This document shows, in pieces, positions 1 to 10,700 of a stretch of DNA of 13,678 nt; positions within the stretch are counted from its first letter, which is position 1; each line of letters opens with the position of its first letter. The stretch is from Brachionus koreanus. Its lineage: Eukaryota > Rotifera > Eurotatoria > Ploima > Brachionidae. The stretch lies in NCBI GenBank assembly GCA_016987375.1, contig PJRA01000443.1, positions 433,851-447,528 of the forward strand, in the 5' to 3' direction. The notes beneath the pieces are model-generated. The model ran no database searches, was not told where the DNA came from, and saw only the letters and a list, made by a program, of their open reading frames with translations. Made by a program: the position numbers and the translations under genes.

Positions 1-3
1 AGA

Positions 4-28
4 AATTACAAAAGGGGTTCAAAAGACC
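4..28 (+). repeat. Dispersed 25-bp repeat, copy 1
   Basis: AATTACAAAAGGGGTTCAAA AGACC here matches 6806-6830 at 22 of 25 positions; the only differences are the GGT/AAA triplet in the middle. Both are on the plus strand. It may be the end of an interspersed element cut by the window edge. Confidence 0.35.
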
Positions 29-126
29 CCTCCGGTTTTTGAGTGTTAAATCTTGACAAGTAAGATGCCCTGCGAATTTTAATTAGGTTTAATAATGAAA
101 AAATCATACAAACTATATCAATCAAT

Positions 127-132
127 TTTATT
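127..132 (-). promoter_or_regulatory. Poly(A) signal of the SMAP-like gene
   Basis: A canonical AATAAA on the minus strand lies 44 bp past the stop codon at 176-178, a normal distance for 3' end formation. It is inferred from position and motif only. Confidence 0.5.
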
Positions 133-175
133 AATGGAATATTTCCAATACATTTAACAAATATTTTTTTTTATA

Positions 176-787
176 TCATTCATCAAAAACAATATGTTTA
201 TTTTCAGGTTTTTTTTTTATTGTCTGCTCACTCTCATGATAGCCAAGACCCATATGATGACTTGCTTGAAATTTATGACTTAATCCTTCATTAAATTGTT
301 TTTCAAGATCGTCGGCTATTTTTTGAGTTTCATTTTCTAAATTTATAAAATTTATTTTCCAATATAATTTATTTAATTAGCAATTACTTGCTCTAGAATG
401 CTTGTGAGGTACGTCTTTGTCGCTTTTATGTTTAAAAGCACCCATTAGCTTCAGAAATTTAAGCTTTCTTTGGTCATTTCCAAGATCTGCTTCTTCCCAG
501 TTGTTTGCTGTGTGAACTTCTGACTCAATTTTTTTTTCATCATCATCAAATTTTTCTTTTTCTTTAATTTTTTCTTCTTCTATATCACAAGAACTGCTCT
601 TCTCTTTGTCTTTTTTTTCCTTTTTATCTTTTTTTTTCTTTTCTTTTTTAGATTTTTTATGCTTTTTTTCTTCTCTCTCTTCTTCTTTCTCATCTTCATT
701 TAATTTGTCTTTTTTATTCTTTTTTCGAATAGCAAATTCTTCTTCATCATCCTCAATCGGCTTTTTGCTAGCCTTTTTTTCTGACAT
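176..787 (-). CDS. SMAP-domain (small acidic protein-like) lysine-rich protein, 2 exons
   Basis: Exon 1 is 787-388 and exon 2 is 336-176, separated by a 51-bp GT-AG intron (387-337). Without this intron the frame stops at 379-377. The product is about 186 aa. Residues 1-90 are almost wholly Lys/Glu/Asp/Ser (KKEKKKKDKKEKKDKEK), likely disordered and nuclear. Then comes WEEADLGNDQRK followed by KFLKLMGAFK, which is the core of the SMAP family (compare vertebrate C11orf58). After the splice, exon 2 supplies the family's C-terminal helix and the signature HHMGLGYHES (vertebrate form HCGLGF), ending HIVFDE. Seeing both halves of the domain on either side of one small intron is strong evidence for the model. 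The ATG at 787 is the first in frame. The molecular function of SMAP proteins is poorly known, and the vertebrate acidic C-terminal tail is absent. The gene follows V-ATPase E on the same strand. Confidence 0.88.
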
Positions 788-1044
788 TTCTTACTAAAAA
801 TCTAGAATCTATACGTTAAAAAAGAGAAAAAAATCTTTTTTATTTGCGGTTTAAAACGCATTCCTCCCAAAAAAATAAATAACCAAAAAATTTTAGGGAA
901 TTTTATTTATTCGAGAATAATAATTTTAATTTAAAATTAGTGTTCCACATAAAAATTAAGTCTAAAATAAACTACAAAATTGGTGATTATAATTGAATGT
1001 TCGGACAGTTACAATAAATAAATTAAGTAATCTTGTAAATTTTT
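788..1044. other. Short intergenic spacer between the SMAP-like and V-ATPase E genes
   Basis: These 257 bp separate the V-ATPase E stop (1045) from the SMAP-like ATG (787), both on the minus strand. It must hold the 3' UTR of one gene and the promoter and 5' UTR of the other. A minus-strand AATAAA at 902-907 could end the V-ATPase transcript. I see no TATA box or other clear promoter motif. The tight spacing could mean co-transcription, but nothing in the sequence proves it. Confidence 0.5.
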
Positions 1045-1877
1045 TCAATTATCGTGTACTCTGCTCTTGTTTCTACCAAACAATTTCTCTCTAATTTCAG
1101 GAATCATCTGATAGAACAACATGTCTAATCTAGCTTCTAGTGTGTTGTTTATTTTAATCTTTCCATCAGAGTTATATGCCTCAATACCTCCAGCACTTTT
1201 AAAAATTTGAAAAATTCAGATTTCATTTTAAAAAAAATAAATAAATTTACATGTCATGAGCTAAAAATGCATTGCTTAGCACTGTTACTTTGACATCCTT
1301 CTTAATTGCATTCTTATACAATCCAATAGCTGCTTCAACCGCATGCTAGAATTATATTTTTTAATTTTAAATAAACTTGTAAAAATTCAAAGTAATACAT
1401 TAACCAAATTTATGTCCTTTTCTCGACATTTGATTATGACCTCACGCTCAATTAGTCTAAAAAAAGCTTGTGCAATTAGATTAGTCAATAGCTGTTTATA
1501 TTTAGTCTCGTCATTGCTAATCAAGCTCAATTGATTAATGGCTTGCTGGCGCAATTGCTGAATTAGATCTTCTCTAGCTTTCAGAATGGCGATTCTGGAT
1601 TGATTTTGTAAATTTGACTGCTGAATTTTTCGCTGAAGTTCAATTTGCTTTTCCTTTCGTTGATAAAATTGGAGTATTTTCTGTTTTTGCTGATTGACCA
1701 AATTATCTTTTTCAATTGCAAATTCCTCTTGCGCTTTGGCGTCTATTTCGGCTGCTTTTTCATTTGCTTCTTGTTCAATGAAAGCAACCATTTGGCGTAT
1801 CTACAGCCGAATTTTAAGATCATGCATCATTTTTTTTTCTTAATTCTTACTTGTTTCTGGACATCTAGATCGTTCAT
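1045..1877 (-). CDS. ATP6V1E: V-type H+-ATPase subunit E, 4 exons, complete
   Basis: Subunit E forms the peripheral stalks (with subunit G) that tie the V1 ATP-hydrolysing head to the membrane sector of the proton pump on acidic organelles and plasma membrane. Exons are 1877-1851, 1800-1405, 1345-1251 and 1195-1045. The introns are 50, 59 and 55 bp, all GT-AG, and the phases agree. The product is 222 aa against about 226 in vertebrates. Exon 1 gives MNDLDVQKQ and exon 2 continues [20 protein letters not shown], the conserved N-terminus. A long N-terminal helix follows (about residues 10-100, KKEKQIE-type coiled coil with [10 protein letters not shown]). The C-terminal globular part includes [19 protein letters not shown] and [21 protein letters not shown]-type residues. 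The second donor reads GTTAAT, weaker than usual, but the joined product matches the family across it. There is no truncation or frameshift. The start is fixed by the 27-bp first exon; the in-frame ATG at 1791 is internal. Confidence 0.97.
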
Positions 1878-2390
1878 TTTGAATTTTTTAGCTTCTAAAT
1901 TTTTGAGAAAATACTTTTTTTTTATTTTAAAAAAGTTGGTTTAAAGTTGTAAATTTTAACAAAAAGCTGGTTTTAAAAATCTAGTAAATGGCAAAGTTTG
2001 AGCAAATTTTTATTGAGTCTAGTTTATGTTTATTTTAATCACAAGTCTTTAGAAATATTTTTAATACATAAACTGTTTTATGACAAATCATTTTTGCATG
2101 AATATGAGATATATGATTTAATATTAATTCAAGCAAATTTATGTTGTCTTTTGGTTTAAAAAAAATTCAATTTTGCTTAACAACTTTAATCATAATATAC
2201 ATATATAAATTTTGATCATGGCATCCATCAGAGAAATTAATTGATTATTGTTAATAGTTATTTAAAATAGCTGTAGTTTGATTTTTTTTAAAAATATTTT
2301 TATTAAAAATTTAATGATATTTTAAAGAATTAGAATAGAAATTAGAAATAAATAATTTTTATTGAAAAAAAAATTAAACGCTCTGAAATA
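1878..2390. other. Gene-free AT-rich intergenic DNA
   Basis: These 513 bp lie upstream of V-ATPase E and must carry its promoter. They are dominated by A/T runs with stops in all frames. I see no convincing TATA/initiator pair, repeat or RNA gene. Confidence 0.5.
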
Positions 2391-2580
2391 ACGGGTGCCC
2401 AATAATGCTTGTCCCAAAATTTAAATTGAAAAAAAAACATGATCCGTTTAAGATAAAATTATGAAAATTTGTAGTCTTACCCAAAATTTTGTCTAATTTT
2501 TGAAAATAATAATAGTTTTTTTAGTTTTTCATTTTTTTCCATGTCATACGCCCATTTGGGACGCATACCCTGTCCCCTAA
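2391..2580. repeat. Possible short foldback (MITE-like) repeat
   Basis: The stretch ATGCTTGTCCCAAAAT near 2405 is matched in inverted form by ATTTGGGACGCAT near 2562. GC-richer edges (ACGGGTGCCC on the left, ACCCTGTCCCC on the right) stand out in this AT-rich context. The arms are short and gapped and no target-site duplication is evident, so this is only a candidate non-autonomous DNA element. Confidence 0.3.
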
Positions 2581-3046
2581 GTTGTCCTCGAAGGTCAAGT
2601 AAATTGGAATATGAGTATGATATATCATGTTGTACAGAATTTTATCCTGATTAAAATGAGCTATAATTTATTTAAATCGGATATTTTTTTCAGAAGTTAT
2701 GATTAAAAAACGTCAAAATTTTAAGGCTTTATAAAAAAAGTCTATTTTCAAAAAATTTATGTTTTTTTTTAAATATCTCACGATCGGAATTAGATATCGA
2801 CTTAAAATTTTATACATCTATAAATTAAAAAAAATGCTGTTAAATGATTACCTAAGATATATAAAAATTTGATGTATAAAACTTTTTTACGATTTTTTTT
2901 AAATTTAGGATATGGTCCCTTTAATAGATGAATATTTCAACAATTTTATGATAAAGTAACCTTTAAAAGTATATCATTTAGAAGCTAAATGCCTAAGCTA
3001 CAAAAAAATATATAATACTTAATAGTGGTACAACGTTTTGTTAAAA

Positions 3047-3097
3047 AAAACTAATTTAAAATTGATTAATAATTTATTTAAACTTTAAATTAGTTTT
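3047..3097. repeat. Perfect 14-bp inverted repeat (hairpin)
   Basis: AAAACTAATTTAAA (3047-3060) pairs with TTTAAATTAGTTTT (3084-3097) across a 23-base AT loop. It lies about 75 bp before the mariner-like transposase start, so it may be a relic of that element's end. It could equally be chance in AT-rich DNA. Confidence 0.4.
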
Positions 3098-3173
3098 GCA
3101 TAATCTTCAAAATAAATGATTATATTTAATTATTTAAAAAAATCTTAAAAATTTTTAAATTTGAAAAATAATA

Positions 3174-3538
3174 ATGGGACGACCAAAGGAACAAGCTTTA
3201 CGTGAACTTACTATTCAACATCATCAAAATGGTTTAAAAAATTCTGAAATTTTTCAAATGCTTTGTGGTAAAGTTTCAGAAAAAACTATCTATCGGTGGA
3301 TTAAGGTTTTTAACGAAAATGGAAAAAAAGCTCCAAAAAAATCTACTGGAATTTTGGGATGGTTTTTACTAAAATTTACGTATTTTAATGTAAGCTTACC
3401 AAAAATAATGTAAAATTACGTAATTTAGTCGATTCTGGACATTTTATAAAAGCACTGTATAATATCTCATTAAAGATCGTTATTCTTCCCTCATTTGCGT
3501 TTGCAATTAATTTATTTTTACAACCCTTAAAAGCTTGA
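3174..3538 (+). pseudogene. Tc1/mariner-like transposase, N-terminal remnant
   Basis: An ATG at 3174 opens a frame starting MGRPKEQALRELTIQHHQNG. Then come KNSEIFQMLCGKVSEKTIYR and RWIKVFNENG, a helix-turn-helix (residues about 8-47) like those that bind transposon ends in Tc1/mariner transposases. A basic KKAPKKSTG linker follows. The frame then degenerates and stops at 3411-3413. A second frame (3392-3538) resumes with KLTKNNVKLRNLVDSG, which looks like the next part of such a protein, so a frameshift lies near 3360-3392. I find no catalytic DDE/D region or NSPDLNP-type motif in any frame down to 4200. The element is therefore truncated and dead. The family call rests on motif memory only. 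Confidence 0.6.
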
Positions 3539-4711
3539 CCATAAAAAGGATATTTTTTTGAAGCTAAGCATTTATTAGTTCTAATAGAAGTTGAATGTAA
3601 TGAAGTTCTGCAATTATACCAAAACAGTCTGAAAGCGTATATTTGACGTTTTACAGCTGTTTCTCATAGACCTTTTTTCAATAATCAGTTAACAGTACCA
3701 AAATTTCAAAATTTTTTAGATTTAGACATATTATTTTGAAGTGCGTTTAATTCTGTTTTTTTTTTCCATAAAATATAACTTTAAGCTTTAGAATTACAAA
3801 CATGCTATTATCAAAATGTCCAACCTTTTGAAAAAAGAAAAATTTTATGACATAAAATAATACTGGATAAATAAAAGTGAATTGCTTATGTAAAAAAAAT
3901 ATCATCTGACCTTCAAAAACTTAAAAACAGAGCGCTCAAACAAATCAAATATTTTCATCTAAACACCAAAATTATTACTTTCCAGAAATGACTCAAGTCC
4001 AGATCAAAAAAAGCTTATGTACAAATTTCTAACCAAAAGGACAAACCAGCAACAAAAAACCCAACATCTCGCGTCATTTCACCCCTTACTCAACAATTTA
4101 GAATTCAATTAACTATTTGAAATATTGGAATCTGTAATAAAAGATTTTTAAACTCAAATTTTTTTAAATTATGTTTAAATTAATAAAGTGCTCAAATAAA
4201 AGAGATTTATCCATTTTTTTCTTCTATTAGAAACAAGAAAATACATGTTTTACATAGCAAACGACTGGTAAATTTTCTTTTAAACGAGGCACATTTTTTC
4301 GAGAAAAGCAGCTCAAATAAAGGAAAACTTTTGACTCTCTTTAGCAAGTTTCTTTGTCGTTACTTGTGACTTGTATTTGATGAAATACCGTAGTTTCATT
4401 CTGTGCTTCAGGACTCAAATAATTTAAATAATAAATACATAAAGTGATAATGAAAAGATTTAGACTGGTACTATTCACATTATTTATAGAATTTATTGAT
4501 CATATAATTCAATAGAGCCAATATTTTTTAGGTTTTTTTTTTGTTTTAAAGAATTAAAGAATATAATTATTATTGATAGAAAAATACATTAATATTATAA
4601 TTATAATAAAAATAGGTTGAATTTAGTTGCCATAACTTCAAAGAAACAATCTAATGATTTGTTTTATTTTAATCGATGCATGTATTTTGGTTATAATCTT
4701 TAGAATAAGAA
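3539..4711. other. Gene-free AT-rich stretch upstream of the TRPM gene
   Basis: No frame of useful length or recognisable product appears on either strand. The motif CTCAAATAA recurs near 4192, 4312 and 4414, but without a clear element structure. The last bases read ATAATCTTTAG just before the proposed TRPM start codon. This resembles a splice acceptor and could end an unseen 5' UTR intron. The promoter must lie in or before this stretch. Confidence 0.45.
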
Positions 4712-4756
4712 ATGAAAATTCATCCTGAATTAAACGAGTCGTTTAAAGGACCAGAT
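4712..4756 (+). CDS. Proposed first exon of the TRPM gene
   Basis: It encodes MKIHPELNESFKGPD and splices in phase 0 to an acceptor at 4954-4955 (next exon LTSLDLKKRHC). No family homology is expected or seen here, because TRPM N-termini diverge before the HCKY motif. Its last ten bases belong to the inserted MITE at 4747-4921, including the GATGTAAAT donor. Another upstream start is possible. Confidence 0.45.
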
Positions 4757-7700
4757 GTAAATTTTGTACTTATTCTAGTGTTGGCAAACGAACTGGTGGT
4801 GACATTATTTCGGATTTTTTTTTAAATTAATTTTCCTATTCAATAAATTGCGTTTTCACAAAAGCAGCTAAAGAATTTATTGTCCCGATGTCACCGCCAA
4901 TCCGTTTTCTAACGCTGTCCTTTAAGTATTTAATTAAACAAAAAAATTTATTAAGCTTACAAGTCTTGATTTAAAAAAACGACACTGTAAATATATTGTT
5001 CCCAAAGATACTCAAAAAGATTCCATTTTGTAAATTACCAATTTTTTTTTTGATAATATTATTCAGAGAAAAACAAAAATTTTTTTTTTTCTAAGATGCT
5101 GTTGTTTGAACAGGATAGTTGAACATGAAAAACATGTAATTGACGAATATAATGAAAGAAAAAATTTGAATAGTAAAGATGCAGAAATAAAATGGGACAA
5201 AGAAAGCTGCACCGAAGACTATGGACTCACAGATGCTTATGGAAGAATAATTTTTAATGGAACTGATAGAATTGCGAATGTACTTTAAACAACAGGTTTT
5301 AATTCTAGCATTTAACTTTTATACTTTTTAAGTATGTACGACTTTCTTATAAAACCGAAGTTGATAAACTAATCGATTTGCTATTTAAACCTGAATATTG
5401 GAATATCAAAAAACCTGAGCTTATTATTTCAATTACTGGCGCAGCCGAAAAAATCTCATTAAATCCAAAATTAAAAGAAGCGTTTTCAAGAGGTCTAGTC
5501 AAGGCGGCAGTTACAACAAGTAATCCTAAATTTATTATTTCAAATTATTTTGGCAGTGAAAAATTTTCGATCAACTTCGAAAATTGATAAAAAATTTTAC
5601 TTGCCTTTATTTTGAAATTGTACGACTTAAAGAAAATTAAGCATCAATAATCTTTATTTAGAAAACAATCAGTTTAATAATTATTTAAATCAATTAAATA
5701 ATTTAACTAAAATTTTTAGAATTTTGAAACTCTTAAACAACTGAATCATAACTAACTGGTTAGATAAAGAGGAAAAAGACTTAAAAAATTTCTAGATTGA
5801 TAATTTTTATAAGGGCCATTAAAATCGATACCACAAATTTTTAATTTTTTACCCCAATTATTTAATAAAATATTCAATTATCAAGATTTTACATAAAAAA
5901 ATTAATCGACACTTAGTTAAATAATAATACTCTATTTTTTAATTTTTGACACATATCCATTAAAAATGGCACTTTTTATTAAAAAAATGAAAGCTAATAT
6001 AATACAAAGTACCTAAATTTTTTATATTTGACATTTTTTAATTGATGGGCAATATAAAAAGAAAATTTTTGATATGTGAAAATGTATGTAAGATTTTAAA
6101 ATGTCAAACTCTGTCTCATTCTTGAAAATCAATTTGATGATACAGCCGAAGACGCTGAAGCATTACCAAAAAATTAAAGAAGTACTGCTAAAACTTATGA
6201 ATATCATCAAGAATATGAATCATTGGAAGAGTTTAAAAGATCAATAAAAAACTTCCAATTTGATTACTTTATTTGGAATTTTCATGTACCTAACCGAACT
6301 GCCGACAGTGAAAAACACGTTTTCAATTGCCATTTCCGCAAAAAAGGGTGCAAAAAACAATATAACAATATATTTTCATAACAAAACTGGTAAAACAAGT
6401 GGCAAAGTTTATGTCTAGTAGTAGTAGGTAAAACAAGAAGAATTTGTTCCAAAAAGAGCAAGAATCGAGTTAAAATATCAAGAGATAAGTGACAAAGACA
6501 CAAAATCATGTGAACAATGCGGCGTACAAATGAGGAAAAGACGTTACTGGACTTGTCCGAATAAATGTGTAAAAAAATAAAACAATTAGTGCCACATTAG
6601 CAAAAAAGTTATTTTTTCTTAATTTTTATTGAGAATTTAATTAATTTGGTGTCGATTAATAAAAAATAGCTACTTTTTTTTAATTTTTATGATATTTTTT
6701 TATTTTTAGTGGTTTTTTAAAAAAATTGGGGTAAAAGATTAAAAATTTGTGGTAATCGAACTAAATTTCTCTTTTTATAATAAAAAAAAAATTAAATACG
6801 TGAATAATTACAAAAGGAAATCAAAAGACCATGAATAATTATTTTTTTAAACGGTGGTGATATTTAAAAACATGGATTAAATTTTAACAAAAATTGTTTA
6901 AGTTAAAGCTTAAACAACAAATTGGTATTTTTCAATTAATAATTATTACAGATAGAAAGAATTTCTTTCAGGAACTAATTTTTTAATATGTTTATTTCAT
7001 TAGACAATATATTGAAAAAGTTTTTTTTTTAAATCAACAAGTCCACGACACGGTCTTCCAAGTCACTAAGTGACCTTACACAAAATTAGGTTTTTCTGGT
7101 ACATAAATTAAGTTAAATTAAAAAAAAAAATTTTAATGTCTTCATACTATTTGGAGTATTTTGATGAAAATTTGAAGTGTCTAGCTTTAAAAATGACCAA
7201 ATCATGCCATTTTAATGCATTAGGCTCTTTAAAACTTGAAGATGTTAATATAGCTTACTCGTCAAAAAAAAACTTAATTAAAAAATCAGTGAAAATTTAT
7301 TAAAATTGGTATTTTCGTTTCGTTCAGATGCATTGGTAACTACTGGCGGAACAAATGGAGGATGTATGAAGCTTGTTGGCGAAGCTTTTAGACTGAACAC
7401 ATTTTCAATTGACCAAAGCAATGAAGTTAATTTGCTTGGAATTGTTGATTGGTGTCCAGTTTATAAAAATTCAATTTTGATAAATAAAGTTAGTCGATTC
7501 TTTTTTGTTTATTTATTTTTTTCTATTTTAATTTAAACTAGGATTCTCCTAATTTCGTTGAATATGACTCAACAAAACCGAACAAAGAATTAGGGAAAAA
7601 ATCAACTTTAGAACCCAATCATACACACTTTATTCTTGTAGATGATGCATATAACTATTTTGGTGCTGATATTGAATTTAGAGCGAAATTAGAGGCTGAA

Positions 7701-10700
7701 CTGCGAGACAAAATTAAAGCAAAAACAGTGGTACTTGCAATCGGAGGCGGACCAAATACAGCAAAAAGTATATGCCAAGCTGTGCGTGAAAGAACTCCTT
7801 GTGTTATCCTAGAGGTATATGTTAACATAAATTTTTCATCTTTCAGCTTTCTAACTTGTACTTACAAACTGAATTTCAGTCAACAGGAGGAGTAGAATGT
7901 GGATTTTCATATGCAATTAATCGTGTTAAAAGCTTATCTACAAAAGAAGATCAATCAGAACTATTAATGAGTGAAGAATTTTGGAAAGAGGTAAAGCGTT
8001 ACTTAATTTCTGGTCTAAGTGGAACTAAAAATCCGAGTGATCGAGCTGAAACTGTTTTGAATTATCTCAAAAAAGAACTCACAATTGAATCTTTGCATTT
8101 GTTTACAGTTTGCAAGTCCAGAAATAACAGGGCTGAATTGGATGTGGCTATTTTAGAGGCGTTGCTTTATGCAGATACTGATAAAGAAAAAGACTTTGAA
8201 ACTCAGCTTAAACTTGCTTTAAGTTGGAATCGAATTGATATTGCTCGAAAATACTTATTCATTGGCCAAAATATTGACCAAGTTTGTTCTGCAGATCATT
8301 TTACGACGGCAATTATTGAAGATAAGCATGAATTTGTTGAATTGTTCCTCGAAAATGGCTTCTCTCTTAAAAGTTATTTGACTCAAAAGCAACTTATAAT
8401 TTTGTACAATCAGGCAGTAAAATTATAAACTTTTGTGCAAATTATTTATTTAAAAAAATTTAAAATTTAGATAAAGAAAAATCAATCAAGCTTTTTATAC
8501 AAAACAGTAGCGAAAATTTTAAACTCTAAGAAAAAAGAATTTAATCAATCAACTACTATTAATTTTGTGATAATTGGAAAAGTAATAACCAGGCTTGTCG
8601 ATTATGTCTATAAACACAAATTCAAAGGTTATCCGTACAATCAAATTAAAGAAGATAGACTAAAGCAGATAATCGAAAAAGTAATTCTAAATAAATTTAG
8701 TATTAATTTTCAAAAAATTATTTTTTATTTTTTTAAAGAACAATTTAGATAATATAGTTGTCTTAGACAATTGTGAGTAACAAATTTTTTTTTTTTTTCA
8801 AAAATTTCTGAAAAATAATTACTTTTAAATTTTAAGGTAAAGAATTTAATCTTGATCAAGAATTTGATAACCCTGATCATGAGATGTTCATTTTAAATGT
8901 ATTATTAGGTAGATTTGAAATGTCAATTCTATTTTTAAATCGAGTGAATGTAATTTTAAATTATCATGTCAAAAAAAAAAAAAAAAATTCAAATAAATTT
9001 ACATATAGAATCCGATTTGTTCGGCATTGATTGCTGGCAAGATTACTAAAAATTACGACAAAGAATATGGAGATGACACAGATGACTCTGAATTTAGAGC
9101 AAGGTAAGTGAAATCTATTTTTTCTAAAGTTAATTCTAACCGTTTAATACAAAAAAAGAGATTACATTAATCTGGCATGTGAAATTGTTAAAAAGTATCA
9201 CGAAAACGATGAAATAAAGTCTCAGCTAGCTTTAATTCGAAGAATAAAAGATTTCGAAGGTGTTACTTGCCTGAAAGTGTCCACATTATCTGAGAATTTT
9301 GATTTTGTTTCAACTCAAGCATTCCAGGATTTGCTTATTAGAGTATGGTATAACAAAATTTTGCCAGACGCAAACAAATTTCTGCTCTTTTTATGCCTAT
9401 TATGTCCATTCATAGCCAAATTTGTCATAGACTATCGTATAAAGCCGATTGAATTGGATGAAGAAAAAAGCAGTGACTTGAAACCTGATGAAAAATTTGA
9501 GCAAAAGAAAAATTATGATTCGGAAAGTCTCAAAAAAATGACGGATGAAACAGAAATAAGGTTAAATTTTTTAAATTTTTATTTAGATAATTTTTTCTAA
9601 AACCAAAATCATATAATTCAATTAAATTTAATTTAGATGAATTTTAATTTTATTATTAATGAAGACATATAATAATATTGAGACAAACTAAAATAAAAAG
9701 TTTACAACTAGCTTATTTTAAAAGATAAAGAATAAAACCTTTGATAGCAGCAGAATTGGTTAATATATTATTATTATTATTATTATTTATTAGTTTAACG
9801 CCCCATGGGCAAAAATACAAGAAAAATTACATTAAATTAAGTAAAAAAAAAAAAAAGAATAATTTGTACATTTGTAATATTTACTAAGTATAAAAGTCTA
9901 CTCTTAATAGATCATTCAAAATTTTATAAAAGTGAAAGTATTCTAAATTTAACTTCATATTAATTTTTATTTGCGAACATACAAACTTGACCGAGTCATG
10001 GTCTATTATGGCGATTGAGGTCTTTGGACTGTAACCCATTACATCCATATGTATTTTCTTCTCTAGATACTTGAGCTGCTTGCAGTAAGATGTATTTTTC
10101 TGTTCAAAGAGTGAATAATCCGAATGCAAAAACGTCAAATATTCCCAGCACATTTTACTATTCCTTAATTGCTTCATAAAAAATATATGTTTCATATATA
10201 ATTGTTCTACCGATTCAAGACGTAGAGCCTCTAACATCGGTCTGAATCTGGTAAATTTCTTGATATCAAACATTCTTTTGATTAATATAACGGTTCAGTC
10301 ATAATGTTTTGCAAAATTTTCAAACCTTTTTTTTACTCCGGGCCTAGAGCGTCGCTAGTATGTAAGGATCAAGAATCTAACATAAAAAAATATGCAAGAA
10401 GAACAATGTATTTCAGCAATAAGTGTGTAAAACTTCAGATCTGTCCGAATATCTGTTCATATTTTAAAAAAATTAAGACTCACCCATTAGTTTACTATGC
10501 AAGGTTATTAATTAGAACTCAAAGACATAATTATTGGCATTGTGAATTTTGGAACAAAAAGCAAAAACAAAAATTTTACATTAGAATATCTTTTTTTCTT
10601 AGTGTTTAAAAACCGTTCTGCAAAATGTATCAGCTGATACAAGGTACGTATCACTCAAAATTAGTCCGTGCAAAAAATATGCAATTTAATTTTAATAATT

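Larger units (their letters stand above)
4956..7879 (+). other. TRPM N-terminal SLOG/LSDAT region (exons 2-6)
   Basis: These exons cover about residues 16-308. Landmarks are the Cys motif CCCLNRIVEH (compare CCCGR..GQH in vertebrate TRPM1/3), W-D-KES then TDAYGRIIF, and KPELIISITGAAEKISLNPK. Next come the GG-N-G loop TTGGTNGGCMKLVGEAF (about 165-181), HTHFILVDDAYNYFGAD, and the second glycine loop AIGGGPNTAKS (about 283-293). Exon 7 opens with STGGVECGF. These loops form the Rossmann-like nucleotide-binding fold that in TRPM2 binds ADP-ribose. Whether this protein binds a nucleotide cannot be told. The exon 4/5 join crosses a 1,808-bp intron yet restores AVTTNALVTTGG exactly in frame. Confidence 0.85.

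Noticed and set aside
606..797. Plus-strand Phe/Ser-rich open frame
   Set aside because: It is the antisense shadow of the Lys/Glu-rich exon of the SMAP-like gene; low complexity with no motif.
1343..1944. Plus-strand open frames at 1343-1534 and 1645-1944
   Set aside because: Both run antisense to the clearly conserved V-ATPase subunit E exons and resemble nothing.
3540..4200. Search for a transposase catalytic core after the mariner-like helix-turn-helix
   Set aside because: Translation by eye in all forward frames shows only stops and low-complexity residues, with no DD34D/E or NSPDLNP-type motif.
6282..6509. Minus-strand 75-codon frame (Leu/Cys-rich)
   Set aside because: It is antisense to the broken zinc-finger transposon protein, which carries the recognisable motifs on the plus strand.
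7136..7303. 55-codon ORF (MSSYYLEYFDENLKC...) as an extra channel exon
   Set aside because: Exon 4 joins exon 5 in phase and in family alignment (AVTTNALVTTGG), leaving no room for it; otherwise unrecognised.
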